DNA of 64,000 nt. Origin: Porticoccaceae bacterium (GTDB taxonomy: Bacteria; Pseudomonadota; Gammaproteobacteria; Pseudomonadales; Porticoccaceae). This document shows, piece after piece, positions 1 to 7,542 of the stretch. Numbering within the stretch: the stretch's first letter is position 1; each line of letters starts with the position of its first letter. The notes under the pieces were generated by a model. It saw nothing but the letters and a program-made list of their open reading frames with translations. It did no database searches and was not told the DNA's origin. Location: the NCBI GenBank assembly GCA_029248755.1, contig JAQWIR010000031.1:1-64000 (forward strand), in the 5' to 3' direction. A program made the translations under genes and the position numbers.

Positions 1-89
1 AGAGGTTTCGCACTAATTTTTTGATACTTCGTAATTGGCTTAGGTTCAAACAATATTACTGCCAGTATTTCTTTTAGAATTTCTAACAT
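1..89 (-). CDS. Partial ORF at the left edge, unknown function
   Basis: A minus-strand reading frame starts with ATG at 89 and stays open for 29 codons to the window edge, so only the N-terminus is visible (begins MLEILKEILAVILFEPKP). It is too short for the ORF track. Its ATG overlaps the TAA of the 65-residue ORF in a TAATG junction. The same junction occurs at pnuT and msrB in this window, which suggests real translational coupling. No family is recognisable from this fragment. The start is amphipathic rather than a clear signal peptide. Position makes it the last visible gene of the cluster at 89-1713. Confidence 0.5.
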   Translation of the reverse strand, partial: MLEILKEILAVILFEPKPITKYQKISAKP

Positions 90-286
90 TACGTTGCTAG
101 TCCAAGAAGAAAAAATACGGTTGAGAAATAAAGATCAGATACCAAATCAGGGGCATCTGGAAACCAATCAAGCAACGTGGGAACGGCTACCATACAAACA
201 AACACTACAGATAGGCATAACTCTAATGTTACTTCATTGAAACTGCCATTTTTACTATCCTTTTTCACAGTTATTGGTTGCCACAT
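89..286 (-). CDS. Small membrane protein, unknown function
   Basis: A 65-residue protein with two hydrophobic stretches (about residues 22-40 and 50-65) around an acidic loop (DWFPDAPDLVSD), so probably a two-span inner-membrane protein with a short basic N-terminus (TVKKDSKN). I do not recognise a family. Its TAA overlaps the ATG of the next ORF (TAATG), and it lies 90 bp downstream of the secreted-peptide gene on the same strand. Both facts favour a real operon member over a chance ORF. A role with the secreted peptide, for example export, processing or immunity, is inference from position only. Confidence 0.5.
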   Translation of the reverse strand: MWQPITVKKDSKNGSFNEVTLELCLSVVFVCMVAVPTLLDWFPDAPDLVSDLYFSTVFFLLGLAT

Positions 287-376
287 AATCAGTAGAGGGT
301 AACTGCAACTTTCTTAAAAGAAATACCCTCAATACCGCTTTAATTAATAATCCCATTCATACTCTAGATTAAATTA

Positions 377-679
377 TTACCATGAATAATTGGGGATTGG
401 AGGCTGAAACGGAATGTGTATATAATTGTGTATATAAGGCACGGGAGGGGTAAAGCTGCCGACGTTCATAGACACCCATGGCATCATTGCTCTACCCTCA
501 ACTGCCTGCATTTCCTGATTAGAAAGTAAATCAATTTTAGCAGAATCTTGTGTGCTTATAGTTAACTCCTCGAAGGCAAAAGCCATATCCTCGTTGTTTA
601 AATTTTCGGCAATCGCATGTTGTGCGGAAAAACCTGCCAAAATCATTGTCATTAATAAAGTTTTAAGTTTAGTACTCAT
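377..679 (-). CDS. Small secreted peptide with leader-like LSxxEMxxxEG motif
   Basis: A 100-residue protein. Residues 1-24 are a typical Sec signal peptide ending AIA. An acidic middle follows, then LLSNQEMQAVEGR (about residues 51-63), then a C-terminus of about 37 residues rich in Pro, Tyr, Ile, His and Trp with no Cys. The LSxxEMxxxEG block resembles the LSDxELxxVxG(G/Q) elements cleaved by C39-type peptidases in peptide leaders and in some secreted gammaproteobacterial surface proteins. Here it sits behind a Sec signal rather than at the N-terminus. The gene is 95 bp downstream of an outer-membrane barrel gene. A processed secreted or surface peptide is inference; I do not recognise the exact family. 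Confidence 0.6.
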   Translation of the reverse strand: MSTKLKTLLMTMILAGFSAQHAIAENLNNEDMAFAFEELTISTQDSAKIDLLSNQEMQAVEGRAMMPWVSMNVGSFTPPVPYIHNYIHIPFQPPIPNYSW

Positions 680-696
680 AACATAATCCTTATGTT
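680..696 (-). promoter_or_regulatory. Candidate CsrA-binding hairpin over the RBS
   Basis: Directly before the ATG of the secreted-peptide gene the minus strand forms a perfect 7-bp inverted repeat, AACATAA-GGA-TTATGTT. The loop is the GGA of the Shine-Dalgarno. CsrA/RsmA proteins classically bind a GGA displayed in a hairpin loop and block translation. The csrA gene lies 1.9 kb away in this window. Regulation by CsrA is inferred from this pattern. Confidence 0.45.
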
Positions 697-737
697 GTTT
701 GATTGATAAAAAAAGTTTTTGAAGTATCTTTATTAAT

Positions 738-761
738 TTATGACGTCATAATTTCACCTCC
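738..761 (-). other. Three-codon leader ORF with strong Shine-Dalgarno
   Basis: The minus strand reads GGAGGTGA (761-754), four bases, then ATG ACG TCA TAA (749-738). This is a very strong ribosome binding site at good spacing in front of a three-codon ORF. The ORF bases are themselves part of the 14-bp palindrome TTATGACGTCATAA (738-751). It lies between the barrel gene stop (775) and the secreted-peptide start (679). It may be a regulatory leader, an operator palindrome with a chance SD, or the remnant of a lost gene start. Confidence 0.3.
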
Positions 762-774
762 CTGCAATTGTTAA

Positions 775-1713
775 TTAATCCTTTAATTTATAGAGCCAAC
801 CCATATTTGCCTGTGCTCCACTATTCCCACTAATATCATTACTAATAGTTAGATTGATCGTTAGCTTTTCGCTACTGGCGTAACCCAAACCAAATTCCAA
901 ATCGGTTTTTGATGTGCGAATACCTACCCCTTTGTGATCAATTCTGTCTTTACTACGAAATTTAAATTGCATGCCACCCGTTAGGGTAACTTCGTTATTA
1001 ACGGCAAAACTAACTTTGGGGTTAATAAATAGAAGGTCACCTGGATCGAGATCTTTCTCATTGGCTTTTCTTCGCCAGCTATGGCGGTAGCCTGTAGTGA
1101 GCGATAAGACCACTGGGTCTATAGACCTGTAGGTAGTAAAACCAATTTGTCCTGTTTTAAGATGCACGTATTCGGAACCATCGACAGCGGTATTTTCGGC
1201 GAGCGCTAGTTCGGCAAAACCTAAAAGTGCTGGACTATCGGTGTCCTCAGAAAACTGATGATTTACGCCAATCATAAACTGACTAAGCTGCTCTGATTCA
1301 AAGCTATTCGAACCATTGCCGACATGAAGGCGAGTATCATTAGCGGTTGCAGTTAAGCGGCTATAGAGTTCAGTTTTTTTGCTTAGACCATATCGACCAC
1401 CCAAGGTAAGAGTGAATATGTCACTATTTTGCCGTTGTTCGCCAACAACTACAGGAAGCCGCACAAAATTATTGTTGCCAGTATCTATATCATCAAAATA
1501 TACACTGACTTTGTTTCTATCTGCGTTGGCATAGCCAATATTAAAGCTCAGTCGGAATTGATTCTTTTTGGTCAGTAAATCTTCAACAGTTAGTGGTAAA
1601 TCAGCGAAAGATTTAGCTGCAAAAAACTGTATTAGCAAAATTAGAGTCAAGAACCTTTTAGAACTGCTCTGTTCAGATTTACTCTTATCTTTGTGTCTTA
1701 ACATAACAATCAT
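775..1713 (-). CDS. Outer-membrane beta-barrel, transporter-like protein
   Basis: A 312-residue protein with a basic N-terminus and a hydrophobic segment ending in FADLPLTV, consistent with a signal peptide of about 38 residues. After PLTVEDLL the sequence is alternating polar/aromatic strands with Asn/Asp-rich loops, the look of a 12-16-stranded beta-barrel (FRLSFNIGYANADRN, FTLTLGGRYGL, LEFGLGYASS). It resembles the barrel family often annotated as transporter or phenol-degradation MetA-like, which in gammaproteobacteria can lie beside C39-peptidase and surface-fibre genes. Here it is the first gene of a minus-strand cluster with a small secreted peptide. Export or surface anchoring of that peptide is inferred. 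ATG 1713 or ATG 1704 could be the start. Confidence 0.65.
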   Translation of the reverse strand: MIVMLRHKDKSKSEQSSSKRFLTLILLIQFFAAKSFADLPLTVEDLLTKKNQFRLSFNIGYANADRNKVSVYFDDIDTGNNNFVRLPVVVGEQRQNSDIFTLTLGGRYGLSKKTELYSRLTATANDTRLHVGNGSNSFESEQLSQFMIGVNHQFSEDTDSPALLGFAELALAENTAVDGSEYVHLKTGQIGFTTYRSIDPVVLSLTTGYRHSWRRKANEKDLDPGDLLFINPKVSFAVNNEVTLTGGMQFKFRSKDRIDHKGVGIRTSKTDLEFGLGYASSEKLTINLTISNDISGNSGAQANMGWLYKLKD

Positions 1714-1968
1714 CCATGTTCTTTAGCATCTGAATTTTTAGACACGACAAACCATATATAAGGTCTAAAACCAATTTAAGGGTTCAATTTATTTGAAGGG
1801 CTGTAATACCGTGACTTCGCAACTGGGTTTAACCAATTTGACCTCGACAGATTCCCACACGACTTAAATAATGTGGTTCAAAAATTTGTTAGGCATTTGA
1901 GTCGTTAAAGCCTAATACTTCTAACATTAGTACAAAAGATAAGAGCCGTTTGAAAAAAAATTCATTTG

Positions 1969-1984
1969 TGTGAACTGCTTCACA
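1969..1984. promoter_or_regulatory. CRP/Vfr-type palindrome
   Basis: TGTGA-ACTGCT-TCACA is an exact match to the TGTGA-N6-TCACA core of CRP/Vfr operators. It lies about 256 bp upstream of the minus-strand barrel gene and about 160 bp past the 3' end of tRNA-Ser. It could control the barrel gene cluster or an unannotated transcript. No clear -10 element could be fixed on either side. Confidence 0.4.
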
Positions 1985-2078
1985 TAAATAAATTTGATGG
2001 GATTGATTGGGAGGGTAGTCAACTGCGATGGCATAGGGATTGGTGCTTATCAGTCAATAGGCTGAACGCAGCCCTTCG

Positions 2079-2112
2079 AACTGGCGAGGGTTCTCACCCC
2101 TCCAGTTTCTTT
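2079..2112 (-). repeat. tRNA-flank motif, copy A (hairpin)
   Basis: On the minus strand, beginning about 36 nt past the tRNA-Ser 3' end, the sequence has CTGGAG, then GAGAACCCT and CCAGTTCGA. The same blocks follow tRNA-Arg (CTGGAG..CGAACCCCTAGTTCGA) and tRNA-Asp (GAGAACCCTGTTCGA) at similar distances. AACTGG/CCAGTT and GGGT/ACCC pairing makes this copy a hairpin. On the plus strand it looks like a terminator followed by TTTCTTTT. Confidence 0.45.
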
Positions 2113-2118
2113 TAGGCA

Positions 2119-2144
2119 ACAAAAAGCCCCCTAAAAAGGAGGCT
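2119..2144 (-). terminator. [14 protein letters not shown] terminator of tRNA-Ser
   Basis: On the minus strand AGCCTCC, a 6-nt loop, GGGGGCT and a T run form a 7-bp stem (one G-T pair) four bases past the encoded CCA of tRNA-Ser. Confidence 0.75.
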
Positions 2145-2147
2145 ATT

Positions 2148-2238
2148 TGGCGGTGAAGGAGGGATTCGAACCCTCGATACGCTCTTAACGTATACTCCCT
2201 TAGCAGGGGAGCGCCTTCAGCCACTCGGCCACTTCACC
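2148..2238 (-). tRNA. tRNA-Ser (GCT)
   Basis: The minus strand folds as a class II tRNA: acceptor GGTGAAG/CTTCACC, discriminator G, encoded CCA, D-arm GGCCGAGTGGCTGAAGGC, anticodon loop with GCT, a long variable arm (ATACGTTAAGAGCGTAT) and a T-arm with GGTTCGAATCC. It reads AGC/AGU codons. The csrA-tRNA-Ser order matches pseudomonads. A partial copy of its 5' half lies upstream at 2362-2380. Confidence 0.97.
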
Positions 2239-2589
2239 ATAAACTGTTACTCTGGTATTTTTATCTTTATCGATAAACGCTCCCAGGTCGCGCGTTGCTG
2301 CGAAGCTTTCGCTTCTTGTCTCTTCGAGATCGCCCTTTGGGCGCCCAAAATTGAAATCTTGTCAGCCACTCGGCACTTTCAGGATAAAAGTCTATCCTAA
2401 CTGGATATAAGCATCCAGATTACATTTCGATATTTGGTTCTTTTTTGGGTAGCTAATTATATTCTTAAATACAAAAAAAGATAACTTACGCAATCTTAAA
2501 TAGTTTTCATTGTTTGAATATAAAGCTGGACCTGAAGACCGACCGATTTATGCGGCGGCATGATATCACATCGACAGAAAAATCAAAGT
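2239..2589. other. Intergenic region with tRNA-Ser 5' fragment
   Basis: No convincing gene is present. At 2362-2380 there is a degenerate copy of the 5' half of the neighbouring tRNA-Ser (TCAGCCACTCGGCACTTTC against TCAGCCACTCGGCCACTTC, one base deleted). Between fragment and tRNA is a GC-rich stretch (about 2279-2350) with inverted repeats such as GCGAAGC/GCTTCGC-type arms and GGGCGCCC, unlike the AT-rich surroundings. The GGGCGCCC block also occurs in the tRNA-Asp spacer. This looks like debris of a tRNA-targeted duplication. Confidence 0.45.
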
Positions 2590-2787
2590 TTATTCATCGT
2601 CAGATGTTGATTTATCGGAATCATTTTCGTTTTGAATACGCTGGTATATTTCTTCTCTGTGTACTGCAACTTCTTTGGGTGCGTTTACCCCGATCCTTAC
2701 TTGGTTGCCTCTTACACCGAGAACTGTGACGTTTACATCATCTCCAATAACGAGAGTCTCTCCTACTCTTCTTGTAAGAATTAACAT
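2590..2787 (-). CDS. csrA: Carbon storage regulator CsrA/RsmA
   Basis: A 65-residue match to the CsrA family along its length: [45 protein letters not shown], then a short acidic tail. The RNA-contact residues Leu4 and Arg44 are present. CsrA is a homodimeric RNA-binding protein that recognises GGA in hairpin loops and controls translation and stability of target mRNAs. GGAG in a standard SD precedes the ATG. It is downstream of lysC with a 152-bp gap that can hold its own promoter. The overlapping plus-strand ORFs are shadows. Confidence 0.97.
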   Translation of the reverse strand: MLILTRRVGETLVIGDDVNVTVLGVRGNQVRIGVNAPKEVAVHREEIYQRIQNENDSDKSTSDDE

Positions 2788-2939
2788 ACTTTACTCCTTA
2801 AAATCCCTTAAAAACATTATCATTGGTATAAACTTTTATGCAAGACTGGTAATTACAGTCATGCTCTTTATTGTAGCACCTAAATTCTGTACGACACTAA
2901 CAGTTTTTTGTATCAATTATATTTGAAAAAAAACTTCAT

Positions 2940-4163
2940 CTATGAGTCTGCATCAAGCCCGAAACCTGTATGTAACGTGCGCACTGCCAATTCTAAATAA
3001 CGCTCTTCTACAACGACTGCAATCTTAATTTCAGAGGTAGTGATCAGTTGAATATTGATGTTTTCTGCGGCTAAAATTTCGAACATTTTTGCGGCTACAC
3101 CTGCATGAGATCTCATGCCGACACCTACGATAGAAACTTTTGCAATTGCATCATCTGTTTCTACTTCTTGCGCACCCAAATCTTTGGCGATTTGATTGAG
3201 TAAGTTATGTGCAGCTGGTAGGTCATTGCGATGAACAGTAAAGGTTATTGTGGCAGAGTTATCTTTGGCGACATTTTGTACGATGACATCAATTTCTATA
3301 TTTGCGTCACTGATAGGGCCCAGTACTTTGTAGGCCACTCCCGGTTGATCGGGAATGCCGCGAATGGTAAGTTTTGCTTCATCGCGATTGAATGCTATAC
3401 CTGATACTACTGCTTTTTCCATTAGATCATCTTCCTCTAAAGAAATTAATGTGCCTGGGCCCTCTTCAAAACTGGATTTTACGCGAAGTGGTACCTTGTA
3501 TTTACCCGCAAATTCTACTGAGCGAATTTGTAATACCTTTGAACCTTGACTGGCCATTTCTAGCATTTCTTCAAAGGTGATTTTTTCTAGTCGCTGAGCT
3601 TCACTAACAACCCTTGGATCGGTTGTGTAGACCCCATCAACATCAGTGTAGATCTGGCATTCATCTGCCTGTAATGCGGCCGCTAGTGCTACTGCTGTAG
3701 TATCTGAACCGCCACGCCCCAATGTAGTGATATTGCCGCTTTCATCGGAACCTTGAAACCCTGCAACTACAACTACCCGACCTGCATTTAGATCATCCTG
3801 CATTTTGTGGCCATCTATTTCTTTGATTCTGGCTTTTCCATGGGAGTTATCTGTCAGTATACGAACCTGACTTCCTGTATAGGATTTAGCTTCAATGCCA
3901 ATTTTATGCAGCGCCATACACAAAAGAGCGATAGTGACTTGCTCCCCGGTACTCACTAGAACATCCATTTCTCTTGCCGCTGGTTGTTCTTCAATTTCTT
4001 TCGCTAGTCCAATCAGTCTGTTTGTTTCTCCGCTCATTGCAGAGACAGCAACTACTATCTGATCACCTTGCTTATGGGATTTTGCTACCCGCGCAGCAAC
4101 CGCACGGATTCTTTCGATCGAACCCACTGAGGTGCCGCCATATTTTTGAACTATTAAACTCAT
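2940..4163 (-). CDS. lysC: Aspartokinase
   Basis: A 407-residue aspartokinase of the short class, phosphorylating L-aspartate with ATP as the first step to Lys, Thr, Met and diaminopimelate. The N-terminus has the nucleotide motif KYGGTS (residues 7-12). The kinase core contains LGRGGSDTTAVALA near residue 150. Two C-terminal ACT domains (about 265-405) include QPGVAYKVLGPISDANIEID and mediate feedback inhibition. A length near 410 fits the alpha-subunit-like enzymes of pseudomonads rather than ThrA/MetL fusions. It lies between alaS and csrA, the order seen in Pseudomonas. hom and thrC of the same pathway are at 54-57 kb. Confidence 0.96.
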   Translation of the reverse strand: MSLIVQKYGGTSVGSIERIRAVAARVAKSHKQGDQIVVAVSAMSGETNRLIGLAKEIEEQPAAREMDVLVSTGEQVTIALLCMALHKIGIEAKSYTGSQVRILTDNSHGKARIKEIDGHKMQDDLNAGRVVVVAGFQGSDESGNITTLGRGGSDTTAVALAAALQADECQIYTDVDGVYTTDPRVVSEAQRLEKITFEEMLEMASQGSKVLQIRSVEFAGKYKVPLRVKSSFEEGPGTLISLEEDDLMEKAVVSGIAFNRDEAKLTIRGIPDQPGVAYKVLGPISDANIEIDVIVQNVAKDNSATITFTVHRNDLPAAHNLLNQIAKDLGAQEVETDDAIAKVSIVGVGMRSHAGVAAKMFEILAAENINIQLITTSEIKIAVVVEERYLELAVRTLHTGFGLDADS

Positions 4164-4234
4164 ACTTGTCGCGCTATATTTTAAGGGCGCAAATTAAACA
4201 GCAATTTGCTTGTAAAGTTAAGATTTTTTTTAAT

Positions 4235-6832
4235 CTAGGCTAAATTTGCCTCGACCCAAGCCGCTACTGACTCAAGTGCCTGTGGTAAATTTTTGAGATC
4301 AGAGGCTGCGCCCATTGCCATATCGGGCCTTCCACCACCTTTACCATCAAGTTGTGATGAAATATGTTTCATTAAATCACCGGCCTTAAGATCAGAGGTA
4401 AGATTATTGGTTACCCCCGCAACCAGCGATGCCTTATCACCCTCTTTGGCAACCAAGAAAAATACGCCTTTTTCAATTTTTGAGCGCACTTGGTCGGCCA
4501 CTGATTTAAGGCTTTTTGCATCCGCTCCATCGACAATGGTCGATAATACTGTAATGCCATTTATCTGCTGTGCTGATGACATTATGTCTGTACCGGATGA
4601 ATTAGCTAATTTTTGCTTAAGCTGATCAATTTCTTTTTGCATTTGACGATTATCTTCCATCATCTGACGCACTTTTTCAGTGATCTTGGCTTTAGCTACT
4701 TTGGCAATTTCTGCCACCTTTTCAACGGTATCCTGCGTTTGCTCACAAAAGGCTAATGCGGCCTGACCTGTGACTGCCTCTATACGACGCACGCCTGATG
4801 CAACACTACTTTCTGAGGTTATTTTAATCAGACCTATATCGCCTGTACGCTTAACATGGATTCCTCCACAAAGCTCTACGGAGAAATCACCACCCATAGA
4901 TAAAACTCTGACTTCATCACTGTATTTTTCGCCAAATAATGCCATTGCACCCTGCTCCTTTGCTTGATCCATGGACATCAATTGAGTGCTTACTTCTGTG
5001 TTGCGTAAAATTTCACGATTAACCATTTGCTCTACTTGTCTTAATTGTTGAGCTGTTACTGCTTGATGATGAGAGAAGTCAAAACGTAATTTTTCGCTAT
5101 CGACCAATGAGCCTTTTTGCATTACGTGCTCACCCAATATTTGACGCAATGCTTCATGGGCTAGATGCGTTGCAGAATGGTTAAGTGTAATTGACTGCCT
5201 TAAATTTTTATCAACCTGAGTACTTACTTTTTCACCAGCACTGATCGTACCTGATAGCACTCGACCTATATGCAAGCTGTGCTCAGCAGATTTTTTACAA
5301 TCAAGTATTTCAATTTTCGCTTTACTGGTTGTTAGATAGCCTGAATCACCTACCTGACCGCCAGATTCTGCATAAAAAGATGTCTTATCTAATACTATAG
5401 CTACATCCATGCCCTCTGAAGCTGATTCAATTTGCTTACCCTCTGTGTAAAGACCAACTATGGTTCCGTTTTCTTTGAGGGTTGTGTAACCGCTAAAATC
5501 TGTACTGCCATCTAGACGGATACTGTCGGTGTAGTCTATATCAAACTGACTGGCTGAACGTGCTCTGGCACGTTGCTGATCCATACAACTCTCGTAGCTT
5601 TTTAAATCTAAGCTATAACCTCTTTCACGAGCAATATCATTGGTTAAATCTGTCGGGAATCCATAGGTATCATAAAGTGTAAATATTAGCTCACCCGGTA
5701 GAACATCACCTTTAAGGTCTTTTAGTGCTAAATCGAGAACACCCATGCCTTTATCTAGAGTTCTTGCGAACTGCTGTTCTTCTGCCTTGATCGCCTTTGC
5801 AATTAAATCAGCTTTTTCTATAAGTTCAGGATAGGCATCACCCATAACTTCCCCTAAGGGAGCAACTAAATTATGGAAAAATACACCTTTAGCCCCTAGC
5901 TTGTGGCCATGGCGCAAGGCGCGGCGAATAATTCGACGTAAGACATAGCCTCGTCCTTCATTGGATGGCTGAATGCCATCGGCGATCAGGAAGGCACAGG
6001 AGCGAATATGATCAGCTAAAACCTTTAATGATGCATTGTCAGGATCTTTGCACTGGGTAATCTTAATGGCAGCAGTAATTAAATGTTTAAATAGATCGAT
6101 GTCATAGTTGTTGTGAACACCTTGCATCACGGCTGCAACACGCTCTAGACCCATTCCAGTATCAATTGAGGGCTTGGGCAAGGCTGTCATCTCACCTGAG
6201 CTGTCTCGCTCGTACTGCATAAACACCAGATTCCAAATTTCAATGTAGCGATCGAGATCATCATTTTCGCTACCCGGGGGACCCCCAGGTATATGCTCAC
6301 CATGGTCCCAAAAAATTTCGGTGCTTGGACCACAGGGCCCTGTATCACCCATTTGCCAAAAGTTATCTTCATCAAGTCTGGATAAACGGGCAGGATCAAC
6401 GCCAATTTCATTAACCCAAATATCGGCTGCCTCATCGTCACTAATATGAACAGTAACCCATAGACGTTCTTTGGGGAGGTTTAATTCTTCGGTTAAGAAC
6501 TCCCATGCAAATCTGATAGCATCTTGTTTAAAGTAGTCACCAAAACTAAAATTGCCCAGCATTTCAAAAAAAGTGTGATGCCGAGCGGTGTATCCTACAT
6601 TTTCTAAATCATTATGCTTGCCGCCTGCTCTGACACAGCGCTGTGATGACGTTGCTCGACAATAGTCACGCTTTTCTGCCCCTAAAAATACGTCTTTAAA
6701 TTGCACCATACCGGCATTGGTAAAAAGCAGCGTTGGATCATTACCTGGCACCAGACTACTACTCGGCACTTTACTATGTTGCTTGGAAGCAAAGTAGTTA
6801 AGGAATGCATCTCTAATTTCAGCACTTTTCAT
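4235..6832 (-). CDS. alaS: Alanyl-tRNA synthetase
   Basis: An 865-residue cytosolic enzyme charging tRNA-Ala. The class II core at the N-terminus includes RHHTFFEMLGNFSFGDYF. The editing domain carries the zinc motif NHSATHLAHEAL (about residue 565) and CGGIHVKRTGDIG (about 665), which clears mischarged Ser and Gly. A coiled coil and the C-Ala domain end the protein with GGGRPDMAMGAA. The length matches the 860-880 residues typical of the family. lysC starts 71 bp downstream on the same strand. The many plus-strand ORFs inside it are shadows. Confidence 0.98.
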   Translation of the reverse strand: MKSAEIRDAFLNYFASKQHSKVPSSSLVPGNDPTLLFTNAGMVQFKDVFLGAEKRDYCRATSSQRCVRAGGKHNDLENVGYTARHHTFFEMLGNFSFGDYFKQDAIRFAWEFLTEELNLPKERLWVTVHISDDEAADIWVNEIGVDPARLSRLDEDNFWQMGDTGPCGPSTEIFWDHGEHIPGGPPGSENDDLDRYIEIWNLVFMQYERDSSGEMTALPKPSIDTGMGLERVAAVMQGVHNNYDIDLFKHLITAAIKITQCKDPDNASLKVLADHIRSCAFLIADGIQPSNEGRGYVLRRIIRRALRHGHKLGAKGVFFHNLVAPLGEVMGDAYPELIEKADLIAKAIKAEEQQFARTLDKGMGVLDLALKDLKGDVLPGELIFTLYDTYGFPTDLTNDIARERGYSLDLKSYESCMDQQRARARSASQFDIDYTDSIRLDGSTDFSGYTTLKENGTIVGLYTEGKQIESASEGMDVAIVLDKTSFYAESGGQVGDSGYLTTSKAKIEILDCKKSAEHSLHIGRVLSGTISAGEKVSTQVDKNLRQSITLNHSATHLAHEALRQILGEHVMQKGSLVDSEKLRFDFSHHQAVTAQQLRQVEQMVNREILRNTEVSTQLMSMDQAKEQGAMALFGEKYSDEVRVLSMGGDFSVELCGGIHVKRTGDIGLIKITSESSVASGVRRIEAVTGQAALAFCEQTQDTVEKVAEIAKVAKAKITEKVRQMMEDNRQMQKEIDQLKQKLANSSGTDIMSSAQQINGITVLSTIVDGADAKSLKSVADQVRSKIEKGVFFLVAKEGDKASLVAGVTNNLTSDLKAGDLMKHISSQLDGKGGGRPDMAMGAASDLKNLPQALESVAAWVEANLA

Positions 6833-6865
6833 AATTATTTCCGATGTCTTGAACCAGTATTTATT

Positions 6866-7222
6866 TTACAAATTGTCTTCTGAAAACGTTGCTTTAGAAC
6901 CTTTATTTGCCAATATATGAAGGTGGAGGTGAAAGACAGTTTGGCCTGCACCTTCTCCATTATTAACTACCAATCTAAATGCTTCACTCACCCCGGCCAT
7001 TCTCGCCACTTCTCCAGCTACCCACATAAGGTGACCCATAAGCGCGCGATCACTGTGTTTTGCATCTGCCAACTTTACAATTGGAAGTCGGGGTATTACT
7101 AACATATGGACTGGGGCCTGTGGCGATATATCGTTGATCACAATACATTGATCATCTTCATACAAAATATCTGCAGGTAAATCCCTGTTGATTATTCGTG
7201 TAAAGAGACTTTCTTCACTCAT
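6866..7222 (-). CDS. hinT: HIT-family purine nucleoside phosphoramidase
   Basis: A 118-residue histidine-triad protein. The C-terminal motif GQTVFHLHLHIL contains the HxHxH catalytic triad, and IVINDISPQAPVHMLVIPR is the typical HinT mid-region. HinT enzymes hydrolyse nucleoside phosphoramidates and acyl-adenylates in the cytosol as homodimers. It is 33 bp upstream of alaS. HinT activity on aminoacyl-adenylates makes that adjacency suggestive, but it may be only positional. The length fits the 112-120 residue family norm. Confidence 0.92.
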   Translation of the reverse strand: MSEESLFTRIINRDLPADILYEDDQCIVINDISPQAPVHMLVIPRLPIVKLADAKHSDRALMGHLMWVAGEVARMAGVSEAFRLVVNNGEGAGQTVFHLHLHILANKGSKATFSEDNL

Positions 7223-7270
7223 ATTGCTTTCCCGTTAAGTAATAGTTTTACAGCGACTTATAGAGTCTAT

Positions 7271-7465
7271 TTAATTGTTATTAGATCTAAGCTTTTCGTC
7301 AGTATTTAGGACTCTAGCTTCTGTTTCTAGCATCACTGGAATTCCTTCCCGAATAGGGTAGGCAAGCCCACTGGCACGGCATACCAGCTCGTTGGCTTGT
7401 GAGTCATATTCAAGAGCCCCTTTACTGACTGGGCATACCAAGATACTGAGTAATTTCTTATCCAC
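7271..7465 (-). CDS. Trm112-like (YcaR-type) small zinc-ribbon-like protein
   Basis: A 64-residue protein beginning [18 protein letters not shown] and continuing [19 protein letters not shown], the standard signature of the bacterial Trm112-like/YcaR family. Eukaryotic Trm112 activates methyltransferases; the bacterial role is poorly defined. Only two Cys are present (LVCPVSKG and LVCRASG), so a complete four-Cys zinc site is not visible. That is common in bacterial members. It sits between the M23 peptidase and hinT on the same strand. Confidence 0.88.
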   Translation of the reverse strand: MDKKLLSILVCPVSKGALEYDSQANELVCRASGLAYPIREGIPVMLETEARVLNTDEKLRSNNN

Positions 7466-7542
7466 GTTAAAATTCCATAAAAAAACGCCGTTAGTGTACG
7501 CAAATTAGCGAGAAACTACCATTCCAAGATTGTTTTAAAGTT

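Larger units (their letters stand above)
1714..2147. other. Intergenic region: CRP-like palindrome and tRNA-Ser 3' flank
   Basis: I see no credible ORF here. It holds the promoter region of the barrel gene, a CRP-like palindrome at 1969-1984, a long hairpin at 2079-2112 that is the tRNA-Ser copy of a motif shared by three tRNA 3' flanks in this window, and the tRNA-Ser terminator. Confidence 0.5.

Noticed and set aside
2079-2112. Plus-strand terminator of an unannotated sRNA
   Set aside because: The hairpin is better explained as the tRNA-Ser copy of the motif shared by three tRNA flanks; no promoter could be fixed upstream. It remains possible.
2514-2926. Two plus-strand ORFs over csrA (71 and 83 aa)
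   Set aside because: They are antisense to the clear csrA gene with no RBS or family features.
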